Source of the DNA: Arenibacter aquaticus
Lineage (GTDB): Bacteria; Bacteroidota; Bacteroidia; Flavobacteriales; Flavobacteriaceae
Assembly (NCBI RefSeq): GCF_003957295.1
Contig: NZ_RQPJ01000002.1
Location: 1,003,020-1,067,019 of the forward strand
Direction of reading: 5' to 3'
Length of the DNA: 64,000 nucleotides
Shown here: positions 1 through 9,157 of the stretch, one piece after another
Layout: the number at the start of each line of letters is the position of its first letter
How positions within the stretch are numbered: the stretch's first letter is position 1
Program-made: the position numbers and the translations under genes
Notes under the pieces: model-generated
Told to the model about the DNA's origin: nothing
Seen by the model: the letters and a program-made list of their open reading frames with translations, nothing else
The model's database searches: none

Positions 1-924
1 GGGGTAATAAGTGATAACGGAAATATTGACGGAAACATAATAAAATGGTCTATATCCAGTCTTCCTGTTGGTTCGGTAAACTTATCTTATGAGGCAATCG
101 TTAATATCCCTACTGGAGTATCCGGAGAGTATAAAAATACGGCACAGTTAACAAGGGTAGACCAAATAGACCCGGATTCGAGCCCCAATAATGATGATAA
201 TGACCAAAGTGAGGACGATGAGGACAGTCATATCATCCCTACGCCTATTGTAGATATTGGTATAGTCAAGTCTGTGGTGCCGGATATTGGCGCTGTTGGC
301 GATGAAGTAGTGTTTTCCATTCTAGTGACCAATCACGGACCCTATGTGGCAACCAACCTTGGAGTGATTGAAGACCTTCCAGAAGGATATAGTTATGTGT
401 CCGCCACTGCGGAAAGAGGTAGCTATGACCTTGTGTCAGGAGTATGGGAAATTGAAGCTTTGGGTATTGATGAGACCACAGAATTAAGTATTACTGCTGT
501 TATAACCAATAAGAACGATTATTTTAATATTGCCTCCTTGGCCTATGTTGATCAGCTAGATTTTATGCCAAAAAATGATACCTCAATGGCCAATATAAGT
601 TTGACAGAATATGAGGTCAACGATATTGATTCGGATTGTATGGTGGTCTTTAATGAGTTCTCTCCCAACAGCGATGGATTAAACGATGTATTTTATATAG
701 AATGTATAGAAGATTACCCCAATAACTATCTTCAAGTGTTTAATCGTTGGGGGAAAAAGGTTTTTGAAACCAAAGGGTATAAAAATAATTGGGACGGTAC
801 GGTCTCTACAGGAATCTTAAATGGTTCCGATACGAATCTTCCGGTGGGCACCTATTTTTACCTCCTTGATTTTGGGGATGCAGAGACCCCTGTAAAAAGC
901 GGATGGCTATATATAAGCCGTTAA
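1..924 (+). CDS. Secreted T9SS adhesin, C-terminal part (DUF11 repeats plus type B sorting domain); 5' end outside window
   Basis: The reading frame is open from base 1 to the TAA at 922-924, giving 307 visible residues; the start lies upstream of the window. Residues ~1-60 are the end of one DUF11-like repeat, followed by an acidic Asn/Asp/Glu linker (~60-76). Residues ~81-200 form a second DUF11 repeat. Residues ~218-307 match the gliding-motility-associated C-terminal (type B) domain: NEFSPNSDGLNDVF, then FNRWGKKVFE, a NNWDGT turn and the LPVGTYFYLL strand ending GWLYISR. This domain is a T9SS export signal, so the protein is probably a large cell-surface adhesin of the SprB kind. The PorP/SprF gene follows after 37 bp; type B cargo commonly needs such a partner. 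The total length and the ligand cannot be judged from here. Confidence 0.9.
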   Translation, partial: GVISDNGNIDGNIIKWSISSLPVGSVNLSYEAIVNIPTGVSGEYKNTAQLTRVDQIDPDSSPNNDDNDQSEDDEDSHIIPTPIVDIGIVKSVVPDIGAVGDEVVFSILVTNHGPYVATNLGVIEDLPEGYSYVSATAERGSYDLVSGVWEIEALGIDETTELSITAVITNKNDYFNIASLAYVDQLDFMPKNDTSMANISLTEYEVNDIDSDCMVVFNEFSPNSDGLNDVFYIECIEDYPNNYLQVFNRWGKKVFETKGYKNNWDGTVSTGILNGSDTNLPVGTYFYLLDFGDAETPVKSGWLYISR

Positions 925-961
925 AACAATATTCTAATTCTAAAAGAGAAAAATACCTTTG

Positions 962-1882
962 ATGATTTCCCCTAAAGCCTTGTTATTTACAGTTTTATTA
1001 TTTCTTGTATTTTTATGTTCCCAGGCACAACAAGAGCCTCAATATACCCAATACAATTATAATACCATGACGGTAAATCCGGGATATACCGGTTCTCGTG
1101 GTCATTTGACCATATTGTCGCTTTACCGTAATCAATGGACGGGAATTGAAGGGGCGCCAACCACAATAACCTTTGGTATAGAATCGCCGGTTGGACTTTT
1201 TGATGGGGTTGGACTATCTATTTTGCATGACGAATTGGGCCCTTCCCAAGAAACCTATATAGATGGGAATTACGCCCATCATTTGATCTTGAACCGAAAT
1301 GGGGACCGTCTTGCCCTGGGTTTAAAGGCAGGAATCAAATTCCTCAGCCTAGATTGGTCAAAAGGGCGGTATAGGGAGCCCGAAGCTGCTTTTAATGAGA
1401 ACATAAATAGTGAGTTGCTACCATCATTGGGGGCTGGCCTATTCTACTATACCAATCGGTTTTACTTGGGTGCTTCTACACCCAATATACTAACTGGAAA
1501 GCACTATGATGCCATAGCAGAATCTGAAGCTTCGGATAAAATACACCTGTATTTTATAGGAGGTTATGTCCTTGATTTAAATCCGGATTTAAAATTTAAG
1601 CCATCCCTCTTTGTACAAAATGTTGTAGGAGGTGCGGTGTCTATTGATGTGTCTACGAACTTTTTATTATACGAAACTCTAAATTTAGGCGTTAACTATA
1701 GACTAGAGGATTCGTTGAGTGCTCTTTTGGGTTTCCGCATAAGTACCCAGATAGATATGGGATATGCCTATGATTACAGTATAAATGACCTAAATAATTA
1801 CAATAAGGGAACCCATGAGATATTTTTTAGATATCAGTTGATTTCTAAAAGTAAAAAACTCAAATCCCCTAGATTTTTCTAA
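962..1882 (+). CDS. PorP/SprF family type IX secretion system membrane protein
   Basis: 306-residue outer-membrane beta-barrel protein. A signal peptide (residues ~1-22, ending SQAQ) precedes the family hallmark QYTQYNYNTMTVNPGYTG and the SLYRNQWTGIEGAP block. I start at the ATG at 962; a TTG directly before it (959) is in frame but adds only one residue. PorP/SprF proteins sit in the outer membrane and are needed for secretion or surface attachment of proteins with a type B C-terminal domain, like the product encoded just upstream. The next gene starts 10 bp after the stop, so the three genes probably form one operon: adhesin, SprF partner, periplasmic anchor. Confidence 0.92.
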   Translation: MISPKALLFTVLLFLVFLCSQAQQEPQYTQYNYNTMTVNPGYTGSRGHLTILSLYRNQWTGIEGAPTTITFGIESPVGLFDGVGLSILHDELGPSQETYIDGNYAHHLILNRNGDRLALGLKAGIKFLSLDWSKGRYREPEAAFNENINSELLPSLGAGLFYYTNRFYLGASTPNILTGKHYDAIAESEASDKIHLYFIGGYVLDLNPDLKFKPSLFVQNVVGGAVSIDVSTNFLLYETLNLGVNYRLEDSLSALLGFRISTQIDMGYAYDYSINDLNNYNKGTHEIFFRYQLISKSKKLKSPRFF

Positions 1883-1892
1883 TTAAACCATT

Positions 1893-4526
1893 ATGAAAAA
1901 AATTATAACGTCCTGTTTGCTTGCGTTTGCCCTAACTGGCAGTGCCCAGGAAATTGGTAATAATGGCCAGTCCGCCGCAGACGAGCGGTTTAATAGTGTT
2001 GACCATTATACCAAATTTAACTCCAATACCAGCCTGGCCTATAACAGAGAGATTACTCCCAAGAGCTTTAAAAGAAGAACCCAGAGTAATAATATTAAGA
2101 GTAGAACTTTTAAGAATTTGGGAGCGGTAGCAGAAGGGTTTTATATAATTTCCGGGGTATTTTCCAATTTGGACAACGCTAAGAATTTGGCTAAAAAATT
2201 GGAGGGGCAAGGATTTAAATCTGGATTCATTAGCAATGCCAAGAACGGTCTTAATTATGTTTATTTACAGAAATACAACTCTTTGGAAAAGGCATTGGCA
2301 TCATGTACTTCTAATTTAAACGGACGTTATACAGATGCTTTTTGGTTAATGAACGTGGATAATGGAGAACAAACCAAAACCGAGAGTGCAAAAGTAGATT
2401 TGGCTACCTCTGTTTCAATAGCGAAAAATACTAAAAAAAATAGTCCGCTAATTCAGAAGTCTACTAAGTTAGCTTCCATTGAAAAACTAAGTAATCCTAA
2501 GGAATCCCTTGCAGTTGATGAGGTAACTTACGAGATCCTAAGTGGAGCAGAGGTAGAGGCTAATAATACAAACATATTCCCTAACAAGAAGGGGTCGGTT
2601 TCCTCCACTGGGGGCAACAAACCCAATGCTAGCAAGCTTATTCAAAAAGCCGATCAGTATTTCGATAAAATGTGGTACGCAGAAGCGGCTAAATTATATG
2701 AACAAGCCCTGAACAAGAGCGAAAAGAATTACTCCCTTGAAATTCTTCAAAAAGCAGGGGATTCCTATTATTTTAATACCAATATGGAGAAAGCCTATTA
2801 CTGGTACAGCATTTTGTATGAAAGGTACGAGGATGAACTTTCTCCAGAACACCTATTTAAATATGCCCACACCTTGAAGGGTACTGGTAGGTATGGTAAG
2901 TCTAAACGGTTGATGAGACTATATGACAAGGAGATGAAAAAAACTGGGGGTATAGGTTCCCAGGCAGTATTAAGAGCTGAAAAAAAAGAAACCGTATTGG
3001 ATAATATCCTGAAGATGGAAGAGGTTTTTGGTATTAAGAATTTGGCAATTAACACCAAATACTCCGAATTTGCACCTATGTTCCACAATTCGGATCAAAT
3101 TGTATTTGCCTCCGCCAAGGACTCCTCTATTTTTAGTACCAGACGGTATAAATGGAACAACCAGCCTTATTTGGATCTATATGTTGCCAAGGTAAACAAG
3201 GAATCTCAGGACCTTAAGGAGGCCATAAGATTCTCCAAGAAAATCAATACCAAATATCACGAGGCTTCCGTGACCTTTTCTCCAGACAATACAACCATGT
3301 ATTTTACGCGTAACAACTATGGCAAAAAGTTAAAGAGGGATAAAAACGGAATTAATCACCTCAAAATTTATGTATCCCAAAAAGTAGATGGAGAGTGGAC
3401 AGAGGCCAAAGAAGTGCCATTCAATAGTGATGAGTACTCTACAGGGCACCCAGCTTTGAGTCCGGACGGCAAAAAGTTATATTTTGTTTCGGACATGCCC
3501 GGAACAATTGGGGATACGGACATTTTTGTAGTGGATGTAATGGGTGATGGGCAGTTTTCAGAACCAAAGAATTTAGGCCCGGAAATTAATACGGAACGAA
3601 AGGAAATGTTTCCTTTTATCAATGAAAAAAAGATGTATTTTGCTTCCAATGGCCATGTGGGCTTAGGGGGATTGGACGTGTACGAGGTGGCCTACGATGA
3701 GGAAGGGTTTAAAGAAGTACGAAATATGGGAAAACCCATAAACAGTAGTAAGGATGACTTCTCCTATATTGTAAAGGAAGAAGACCAAAGGGGTTATTTC
3801 GCCTCCAACCGCCGCGGAGGCAAAGGGGATGATGATATTTATTCTTTTGAACGCTTGGTCATGGAAGAAGTGAATGAGAATGCTATCGCGGGGGTGGTCA
3901 TAGAAATGGTTACAGACGAAGTAATGCCCAAGGCATTGGTTACCTTGTTGGATGAAAACAATATTAAACTCAAGGAAGTGGTTACTGGAGACGACGGTAG
4001 CTTTGTTTTTGAGGATCTGGATTCCAATACCAAATACACCATTAAAACTACCAAGGATGAATTTGTTGAAAATGTTATTACAACCAAGACCAAGGAAAAT
4101 GAGGTGAAGCATGTTGATATTGGCATGAAAAGATTAAAGGAATTGGTGGTAATAGAAGATGGTATTAAAAAGTTGAAAACGGATATGATTCATTTCGACT
4201 TTGATAAATCCTATATTAGAAAGGATGCTTCCCAGGAGCTCGATAAGCTGGTGGAGGTGATGAAAACAAATACCAATATCGTTATAAAAATTGAATCCCA
4301 TACCGATTCCCGGGGTCCAGCAGTCTACAATAAATACCTTTCGGACAAAAGGGCAAAATCTACTAGGGCCTATCTTATATCCAAGGGTATTGCCAAGGAG
4401 CGTATTAAAAGTGCTATTGGATACGGAGAAGAACGTTTAATCAATGAGTGTGGAGATGGGGTACGCTGTAGTAGGGAGAAACATGAGCTCAATAGACGTT
4501 CCGAATTTATAATCGTAGATATGTAG
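1893..4526 (+). CDS. SPOR-TPR-PD40-CarboxypepD_reg-OmpA envelope protein (PorE-like architecture)
   Basis: 877 residues with a signal peptide (~1-19). Domains in order: a SPOR-like module (~80-155; GFYIISGVFSNLDNAKNLAK), a low-complexity linker, TPR helices (~247-350), a PD40/TolB-type beta-propeller (~380-655, with repeated S-P-D-G and YFVSD/YFASN strands), a carboxypeptidase-regulatory-like beta-sandwich (~673-750) and a C-terminal OmpA domain (~762-877) with IHFDFDKSYIRKDA and SHTDSRG, which binds peptidoglycan. The TPR-propeller-CRD-OmpA order is that of PorE of Porphyromonas, a T9SS component that tethers the machine to the wall; the extra N-terminal SPOR module is unusual. It lies 10 bp after the sprF-like gene and is followed by a strong terminator. 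The role as anchor of the SprF/adhesin pair is inferred from context. Confidence 0.88.
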   Translation: MKKIITSCLLAFALTGSAQEIGNNGQSAADERFNSVDHYTKFNSNTSLAYNREITPKSFKRRTQSNNIKSRTFKNLGAVAEGFYIISGVFSNLDNAKNLAKKLEGQGFKSGFISNAKNGLNYVYLQKYNSLEKALASCTSNLNGRYTDAFWLMNVDNGEQTKTESAKVDLATSVSIAKNTKKNSPLIQKSTKLASIEKLSNPKESLAVDEVTYEILSGAEVEANNTNIFPNKKGSVSSTGGNKPNASKLIQKADQYFDKMWYAEAAKLYEQALNKSEKNYSLEILQKAGDSYYFNTNMEKAYYWYSILYERYEDELSPEHLFKYAHTLKGTGRYGKSKRLMRLYDKEMKKTGGIGSQAVLRAEKKETVLDNILKMEEVFGIKNLAINTKYSEFAPMFHNSDQIVFASAKDSSIFSTRRYKWNNQPYLDLYVAKVNKESQDLKEAIRFSKKINTKYHEASVTFSPDNTTMYFTRNNYGKKLKRDKNGINHLKIYVSQKVDGEWTEAKEVPFNSDEYSTGHPALSPDGKKLYFVSDMPGTIGDTDIFVVDVMGDGQFSEPKNLGPEINTERKEMFPFINEKKMYFASNGHVGLGGLDVYEVAYDEEGFKEVRNMGKPINSSKDDFSYIVKEEDQRGYFASNRRGGKGDDDIYSFERLVMEEVNENAIAGVVIEMVTDEVMPKALVTLLDENNIKLKEVVTGDDGSFVFEDLDSNTKYTIKTTKDEFVENVITTKTKENEVKHVDIGMKRLKELVVIEDGIKKLKTDMIHFDFDKSYIRKDASQELDKLVEVMKTNTNIVIKIESHTDSRGPAVYNKYLSDKRAKSTRAYLISKGIAKERIKSAIGYGEERLINECGDGVRCSREKHELNRRSEFIIVDM

Positions 4527-4554
4527 TTAGCTATAACGCCCAAAAAAATATAAG

Positions 4555-4592
4555 AGCCGCCGTCTAAAAAGTGATGGGCGGCTTTTTTTTTC
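4555..4592 (+). terminator. Rho-independent terminator of the adhesin/SprF/OmpA operon
   Basis: Stem AGCCGCC (4555-4561) pairs with GGCGGCT (4577-4583), and a T-tract runs directly from 4583 to 4591. It lies 28 bp after the stop of the OmpA-type gene. Confidence 0.85.
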
Positions 4593-4930
4593 TGTAATAG
4601 GAAATGTATTAATTATACCGAAAGGGTTTTTATTTGGTCAATAAAGTTGTATTATCTTGTTGTCCTATACGTCGGGGACAAGAACACGGCCCTTATATGC
4701 CCATGGGATTGTTGGTTAGACTTCAATCCTTGTTTTGGTGGGGTCGGGCTAAAGCTGTATTTAATTATAGACCAGTAGCTTTTTTGATGCCAACTCTATG
4801 CTGTATATCTCTTATTATTAATAAAGTTATACCCATCCCTCAGAGGAGAATTGCTCTACTGGGTTAGGGGACAAGGAGCTAAATGAGTACCCTATGGCAA
4901 ATGACAGTTGCCATGCATGAGCTAAGACCC
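4593..4930. other. Intergenic region without a recognised gene
   Basis: I see no convincing gene here. One open frame without ATG (4634-4867) has a composition unlike its neighbours and no recognisable motif. A short inverted repeat, ATGGCAA (4894-4900) and TTGCCAT (4908-4914), lies near the right edge. The region separates two converging operons, each with its own terminator. Confidence 0.5.
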
Positions 4931-4953
4931 AAAAAAGGGCCTTTATAGGCCCT
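4931..4953 (-). terminator. Terminator of the LysM/DUF4837 operon
   Basis: Read on the minus strand, AGGGCC-TATAAA-GGCCCT is followed by TTTTTT (4936-4931). It lies about 28 bp beyond the stop codon of the DUF4837 gene. Confidence 0.8.
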
Positions 4954-4980
4954 CAGTTAATACTTTGATTGAAAAAGGTA

Positions 4981-5973
4981 CTATTTGGGGTCTTCGAACT
5001 TTATCGTTTTTAAAATAGCTTCCAACTGAAACATATTATCCCGTTTTTCGGTTGCAGGAGCAAATACAAAGCCTTCTACAACCACTTTTCTGTTGTTTTG
5101 GTCATCGTTGATGATATAGGTCAGAAATGGACCGGCCATGGGATAGCCGTTTATTTCCCATATACCACGTACTTCAGCTCCTTTCCTACCCGCAATTTCT
5201 ACAGGAAAAACGTAGGGGGCAAAGGCTTTTTCGGTCATCATATGGGTAGTTTTTCCGGGTACATCCGGACCTGGTATATACTGTTTGCCAATAGAATCGC
5301 GCATGGCAACTATATCTTTAACAAAGGTAGAATCACTTGTAAAGTAGTCATTCGGAATATCGTAGGCAATAATATTCATGCTCCCTTTTTGAATCTGCCT
5401 ATCTATCCAAATAAAATTGTTTTCCTGTTTTCCTACCTTGTAAATGGATGGTAAGGATAGGGTAATCCCCAACTTTTCCTTTAAGGCGGTTTCCTTACTC
5501 AGGGATTTTAAAAAACGCTTTTGGGATTCCTGGATTTCTACCGACTTAAAAGCCTCGATGACCTCATCTGCCTTGGCGTTTAAATTGTCAATGATTTCCT
5601 CGTCGGTTGTTCCTTTAATGACCCCGATCTTTTGAGGGGTGGCATATACATCACTTTTAATATGGGCAAGACTTAAGGTGTCCTTGGCAATAAATAGCAC
5701 GGAACGGGTCTGTAAGATAGATCCAGAGAAGACCTTGGCCGGCATTTGGTTGATAGTAAAAAGTGGTTCCTCCCAGGTAAGCCCCAAAACAGGTGCTGCA
5801 AAATGTTGTCTTACATGGTCGCCAACTTTTCCTTCCCACAGCTCATTGTCCATTACTACGGCCAAGGAGTTGATAGCGCCTATGGATTCTGGTAAATAGC
5901 TTTTTTTCTGCTTTTCCTCACAGGAAATAAAGATGGTAAAAGTCAATAATAAAAGTGTCCCAATTTTTTTCAT
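4981..5973 (-). CDS. DUF4837 family lipoprotein
   Basis: 330 residues. A lipoprotein signal peptide ends at FISC with Cys18 as the lipidation site. The remainder matches the Bacteroidota family DUF4837, including the early motif NSLAVVMDNELWEGKVGD and the GPDVPGKTTHMMTEKAFAP block. Its function is unknown; as a lipoprotein it should sit in the periplasm or outer membrane. It starts 12 bp after the stop of the LysM transglycosylase gene and shares its terminator, so a role in cell-wall maintenance is a reasonable inference from context only. Confidence 0.85.
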   Translation of the reverse strand: MKKIGTLLLLTFTIFISCEEKQKKSYLPESIGAINSLAVVMDNELWEGKVGDHVRQHFAAPVLGLTWEEPLFTINQMPAKVFSGSILQTRSVLFIAKDTLSLAHIKSDVYATPQKIGVIKGTTDEEIIDNLNAKADEVIEAFKSVEIQESQKRFLKSLSKETALKEKLGITLSLPSIYKVGKQENNFIWIDRQIQKGSMNIIAYDIPNDYFTSDSTFVKDIVAMRDSIGKQYIPGPDVPGKTTHMMTEKAFAPYVFPVEIAGRKGAEVRGIWEINGYPMAGPFLTYIINDDQNNRKVVVEGFVFAPATEKRDNMFQLEAILKTIKFEDPK

Positions 5974-5985
5974 ATAGTTGTTTAT

Positions 5986-7617
5986 TTACGAAGAACAATC
6001 GCACAATTTTAATTTTGTGCCCGGTTTTATGTCATTACCACTAATACCGTTCCATTCTCGTAAATTATCTATACTAATTCCAGGATATTTTCTGGAAATT
6101 GTCCAAAGTGAGTCGCCTCGTTGTACTGTATGCACCTTAGAACCTGCCGCCGCAACAGAATTTGTTGAGCTCTTATTGGTGTTTTTGGAGCTAGTTGGAA
6201 TCTTCCTTGGATAGATGGTCAGGCGCTGTCCTATTCTAAGGTTGTTGCTTCTTAACCCATTCCAACTTTTTATCTGACTTACCCTCACACCATATCTTTC
6301 GGCAATTTTACCCAGATAGTCGCCACTTCTTACCCTGTATCGTATTTGATCTTTGGATTGTACAATTTGCGGCAAGGGTTTCTCTTTTGTTTTAAATTGA
6401 TTCTCTACATGCGCATAGATGGCCTCCTCGTTGGCAACAAATTTCCCCATAGCATCAATGGGAAGTCGCAAAGTATAGTTTTTGCCTTTTATATAGGGTA
6501 TGGCGTCTAGCTTGTAGGCCGGGTTCAATACCTTTAATTCTTCTACCGTCACATTTACCAATTCGGAAATTTGGTCAAATGTAATGGTGCTCTTAACGTG
6601 TATGGTGTCCGTTTCAAAATAGGGCCTTTCTGCAACCCTTTGTTTTAATCCGTGATCCTCGGCATATTCAAAAAGATACATAGTAGCCATAAAAGCGGGT
6701 ACATAACCTGCCGTTTCCCTAGGGAGGTTTCTTCTTATATTCCAGTAATTCTTATATCCCCCAGACCTTCTGATAGCCTTGTTTACGTTTCCGGGGCCCG
6801 AGTTGTAGGCAGCTAGGGCCAAATCCCAATCATTAAATATACCGTATAGTTTTTTTAGATAGACTCCTGCGGCTTTAGTAGACTTTATGGGGTCGCTACG
6901 CTCGTCTACATAACTACTCACATCCAAGTTTAACATTTTGCCTGTACCGTACATAAACTGCCATAATCCTGTGGCACCTACCCTGGAACGTGCCTTTGGA
7001 TTTAAGGCAGATTCCACAATGGCCAAATACTTAAGCTCTAAAGGAAGGTTTTGGTTGTCCAATTCCTGCTCAAACAACGGGAAGTAAAACTGACTCGCCG
7101 TTAACATCCTATTCATAAAATCCCTTTTTCGCGTTAGGAAGTATTTAATTACATTCTCCAAGGAGGGATTATAGACAACGTTAAAGGGCGTTTTTTGGTT
7201 AATTATTTCCAACCTAGCCTTTAAAGTATCAGTGTTCATGCTGTATTCGTATACCGAATCTATTTCCAGGCTAGAAATATCCTCATAGATGGAATCGAAT
7301 AAGGTGGAATTGTCGTACAATTCTTTCATCCATAAGCTGTCGTACAGAGCAGCCTGTGGATGATCCTTTAAATCATATCGCTTTTGTCCCTTCAGTAATA
7401 CCAATGGATTGTCCTGAATGCTGTCCTTTGCCTCCATGATTTCCATCTGCTCCACTCCATCCATATCTGTTTGAGTGGTGTCTACGGTTATTGTATTGGT
7501 AGGTATGGCGTTAAGTCCGGTTTTGTTCGTGGGGATAGAGTCAGCCTCTTGAGCTACATTGGTAGCCACGAAACCCATGGACAGAACGCCCAGCAATATA
7601 TATTTGGATGTGTTCAT
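5986..7617 (-). CDS. MltD-like lytic transglycosylase with C-terminal LysM repeats
   Basis: 543 residues with a signal peptide (~1-23). The SLT (goose-lysozyme-like) domain spans ~172-320; the catalytic glutamate is Glu202 in AIVESALNPKARS, followed by GATGLWQFM and ALAAYNSGPGNVNKA, all diagnostic. Two clear LysM modules lie at ~425-469 and ~494-538, and a degenerate one near 341-385. It cleaves the glycan strand of peptidoglycan in the periplasm, giving anhydro-muropeptides, with LysM holding it on the wall. E. coli MltD has the same order (SLT, then LysM). It is first in a two-gene operon with the DUF4837 lipoprotein gene. Confidence 0.92.
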   Translation of the reverse strand: MNTSKYILLGVLSMGFVATNVAQEADSIPTNKTGLNAIPTNTITVDTTQTDMDGVEQMEIMEAKDSIQDNPLVLLKGQKRYDLKDHPQAALYDSLWMKELYDNSTLFDSIYEDISSLEIDSVYEYSMNTDTLKARLEIINQKTPFNVVYNPSLENVIKYFLTRKRDFMNRMLTASQFYFPLFEQELDNQNLPLELKYLAIVESALNPKARSRVGATGLWQFMYGTGKMLNLDVSSYVDERSDPIKSTKAAGVYLKKLYGIFNDWDLALAAYNSGPGNVNKAIRRSGGYKNYWNIRRNLPRETAGYVPAFMATMYLFEYAEDHGLKQRVAERPYFETDTIHVKSTITFDQISELVNVTVEELKVLNPAYKLDAIPYIKGKNYTLRLPIDAMGKFVANEEAIYAHVENQFKTKEKPLPQIVQSKDQIRYRVRSGDYLGKIAERYGVRVSQIKSWNGLRSNNLRIGQRLTIYPRKIPTSSKNTNKSSTNSVAAAGSKVHTVQRGDSLWTISRKYPGISIDNLREWNGISGNDIKPGTKLKLCDCSS

Positions 7618-7731
7618 AAGGTTTATGTTTTAAAGCGGAACGAACGAAAAACGTGCTTTTCTCGTAAACGTATAATTTAATCCTTAATATAACATTAAAA
7701 ATTAAATAATCCACATTGTATAACGCTACAG

Positions 7732-8922
7732 TTATGCCAATATTGCCGCAATACCAGGTAGCGTCTTGCCTTCAAGGCTCTCTAACATGGCTCCGCCGCC
7801 AGTGGACACATAACTCACCTTGTTTTCAAAGCCAAACTGCTTTACCGCGGCTACAGAATCACCCCCACCAACTAACGAAAACGCACCGTTTTTGGTAGCT
7901 TCATCAATAAAATTACCCACGGCAATGGTTCCTTTGGCAAAACTTTCCATCTCAAAAACACCTACTGGACCGTTCCATAGAATGGTTTTGGATTGTAGGA
8001 TAACATTTTTAAAATTTTCCAAAGTCTGTGGTCCCGCATCCAATCCTTGCCAACCATTGGGAATCTCATTGGAATTTACCACCTTGGTATTGGCATCGTT
8101 GCTAAAATCGTCGGCAGCCAAAACATCTACAGGAATATGCACTTCCACACCTTTTTCCTTGGCTTTTTCAAGAATCTCCAGCGCTAAATCCATTTTATCA
8201 TCCTCACAGATAGAGTCTCCAACCGTTCCTCCTTTGGCCTTAACAAAGGTGTAGGTCATTCCCCCTCCAATGATTAGGTGGTCTACCTTGTCCAATATAT
8301 TTTCTATGATAGTGATTTTAGAAGATACCTTTGCGCCACCCAAAATTGCGGTTACGGGTTTTTCCCCAGTTCGCATCACTTTCTCTATGGCTTCAATCTC
8401 CTTGGCCAGTAGAAATCCAAAACATTTCTTTTCTGGAAAAAATTGGGCAACAATAGTGGTAGAGGCATGGGCCCTATGGGCAGTGCCAAAAGCATCGTTT
8501 ACATAGATATCCCCCAATTTGGAAAGTTTTTCTGCAAAGCTTTCATCGCCTTTTTCTTCTTCTGAATGAAATCTAAGGTTCTCCAGCAACAGGACTTCAC
8601 CACTTTTAAGGTCAGATACCGCTTTTTCGGCTTCAGGACCTACACACTCTGTAGAGAATTTAACCGTAACACCAAGTACTTCGGATACCTTGCTGCAAAT
8701 GTGTTTTAGGGACAAGTCCGGATTAACAGCTCCTTTGGGTCTCCCCAAGTGGCTCATAAGTACAGCGCTACCACCATCTTCCAAAATCTTTATGATGGTT
8801 GGCTTGGCAGCTTTTATCCTATTGTCGTCAGTAACATTTAAATCTGCATCCAAGGGAACGTTGAAGTCTACCCTAATTAATGCTTTTTTATCTTTAAAAT
8901 TAAAATCCTTGATGGTTTTCAT
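7732..8922 (-). CDS. pgk: Phosphoglycerate kinase
   Basis: 396 residues, normal for bacterial Pgk. It transfers phosphate between 1,3-bisphosphoglycerate and ADP in glycolysis and gluconeogenesis, in the cytosol. Visible motifs: RVDFNVPLD (substrate site), [22 protein letters not shown] and the C-terminal GGGDSVAAV nucleotide loop. An open frame continues 37 codons upstream to 9033, but I start at the ATG at 8922 because the [19 protein letters not shown] opening is typical and a -7 box (TACATTTG) lies only 25 bp upstream. It appears to be monocistronic. Confidence 0.96.
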   Translation of the reverse strand: MKTIKDFNFKDKKALIRVDFNVPLDADLNVTDDNRIKAAKPTIIKILEDGGSAVLMSHLGRPKGAVNPDLSLKHICSKVSEVLGVTVKFSTECVGPEAEKAVSDLKSGEVLLLENLRFHSEEEKGDESFAEKLSKLGDIYVNDAFGTAHRAHASTTIVAQFFPEKKCFGFLLAKEIEAIEKVMRTGEKPVTAILGGAKVSSKITIIENILDKVDHLIIGGGMTYTFVKAKGGTVGDSICEDDKMDLALEILEKAKEKGVEVHIPVDVLAADDFSNDANTKVVNSNEIPNGWQGLDAGPQTLENFKNVILQSKTILWNGPVGVFEMESFAKGTIAVGNFIDEATKNGAFSLVGGGDSVAAVKQFGFENKVSYVSTGGGAMLESLEGKTLPGIAAILA

Positions 8923-8947
8923 TTGCCCTTTGGTTTTTAGAGAATGA

Positions 8948-8955
8948 CAAATGTA
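8948..8955 (-). promoter_or_regulatory. -7 promoter box for pgk
   Basis: TACATTTG on the minus strand, an exact match to the Bacteroidota TAnnTTTG element, 25 bp before the chosen pgk ATG. No clear TTG -33 element is seen. Confidence 0.5.
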
Positions 8956-9145
8956 AAGATTTATGGGTAGTGTAAAAAGGGACTGTTCCAAATATTTGTG
9001 GCCAAGCCTTCTTAATTTTATGATCCGGCACATAAGTATCTGTAATTGAGGACGGTTTTTAATGGTGGGTTTTTAGCTGACAAATTGGGTAAAAACCGTA
9101 GCATACCAAGCTGGGGGAAGCTGGTGTGGTAAGGATAAAAACCAT

Positions 9146-9153
9146 TATATTTG
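9146..9153 (+). promoter_or_regulatory. -7 promoter box directly before holB
   Basis: TATATTTG fits TAnnTTTG exactly and ends 4 bp before the ATG at 9158. A transcript starting 5-7 bases after the box would begin at or next to the start codon, which predicts a leaderless mRNA. Confidence 0.45.
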
Positions 9154-9157
9154 GACC

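Noticed and set aside
4634-4867. 77-codon frame without ATG between two operons
   Set aside because: No motif, unusual composition (Cys, Trp and Arg rich), no ribosome-binding context, and it lies between two terminators.
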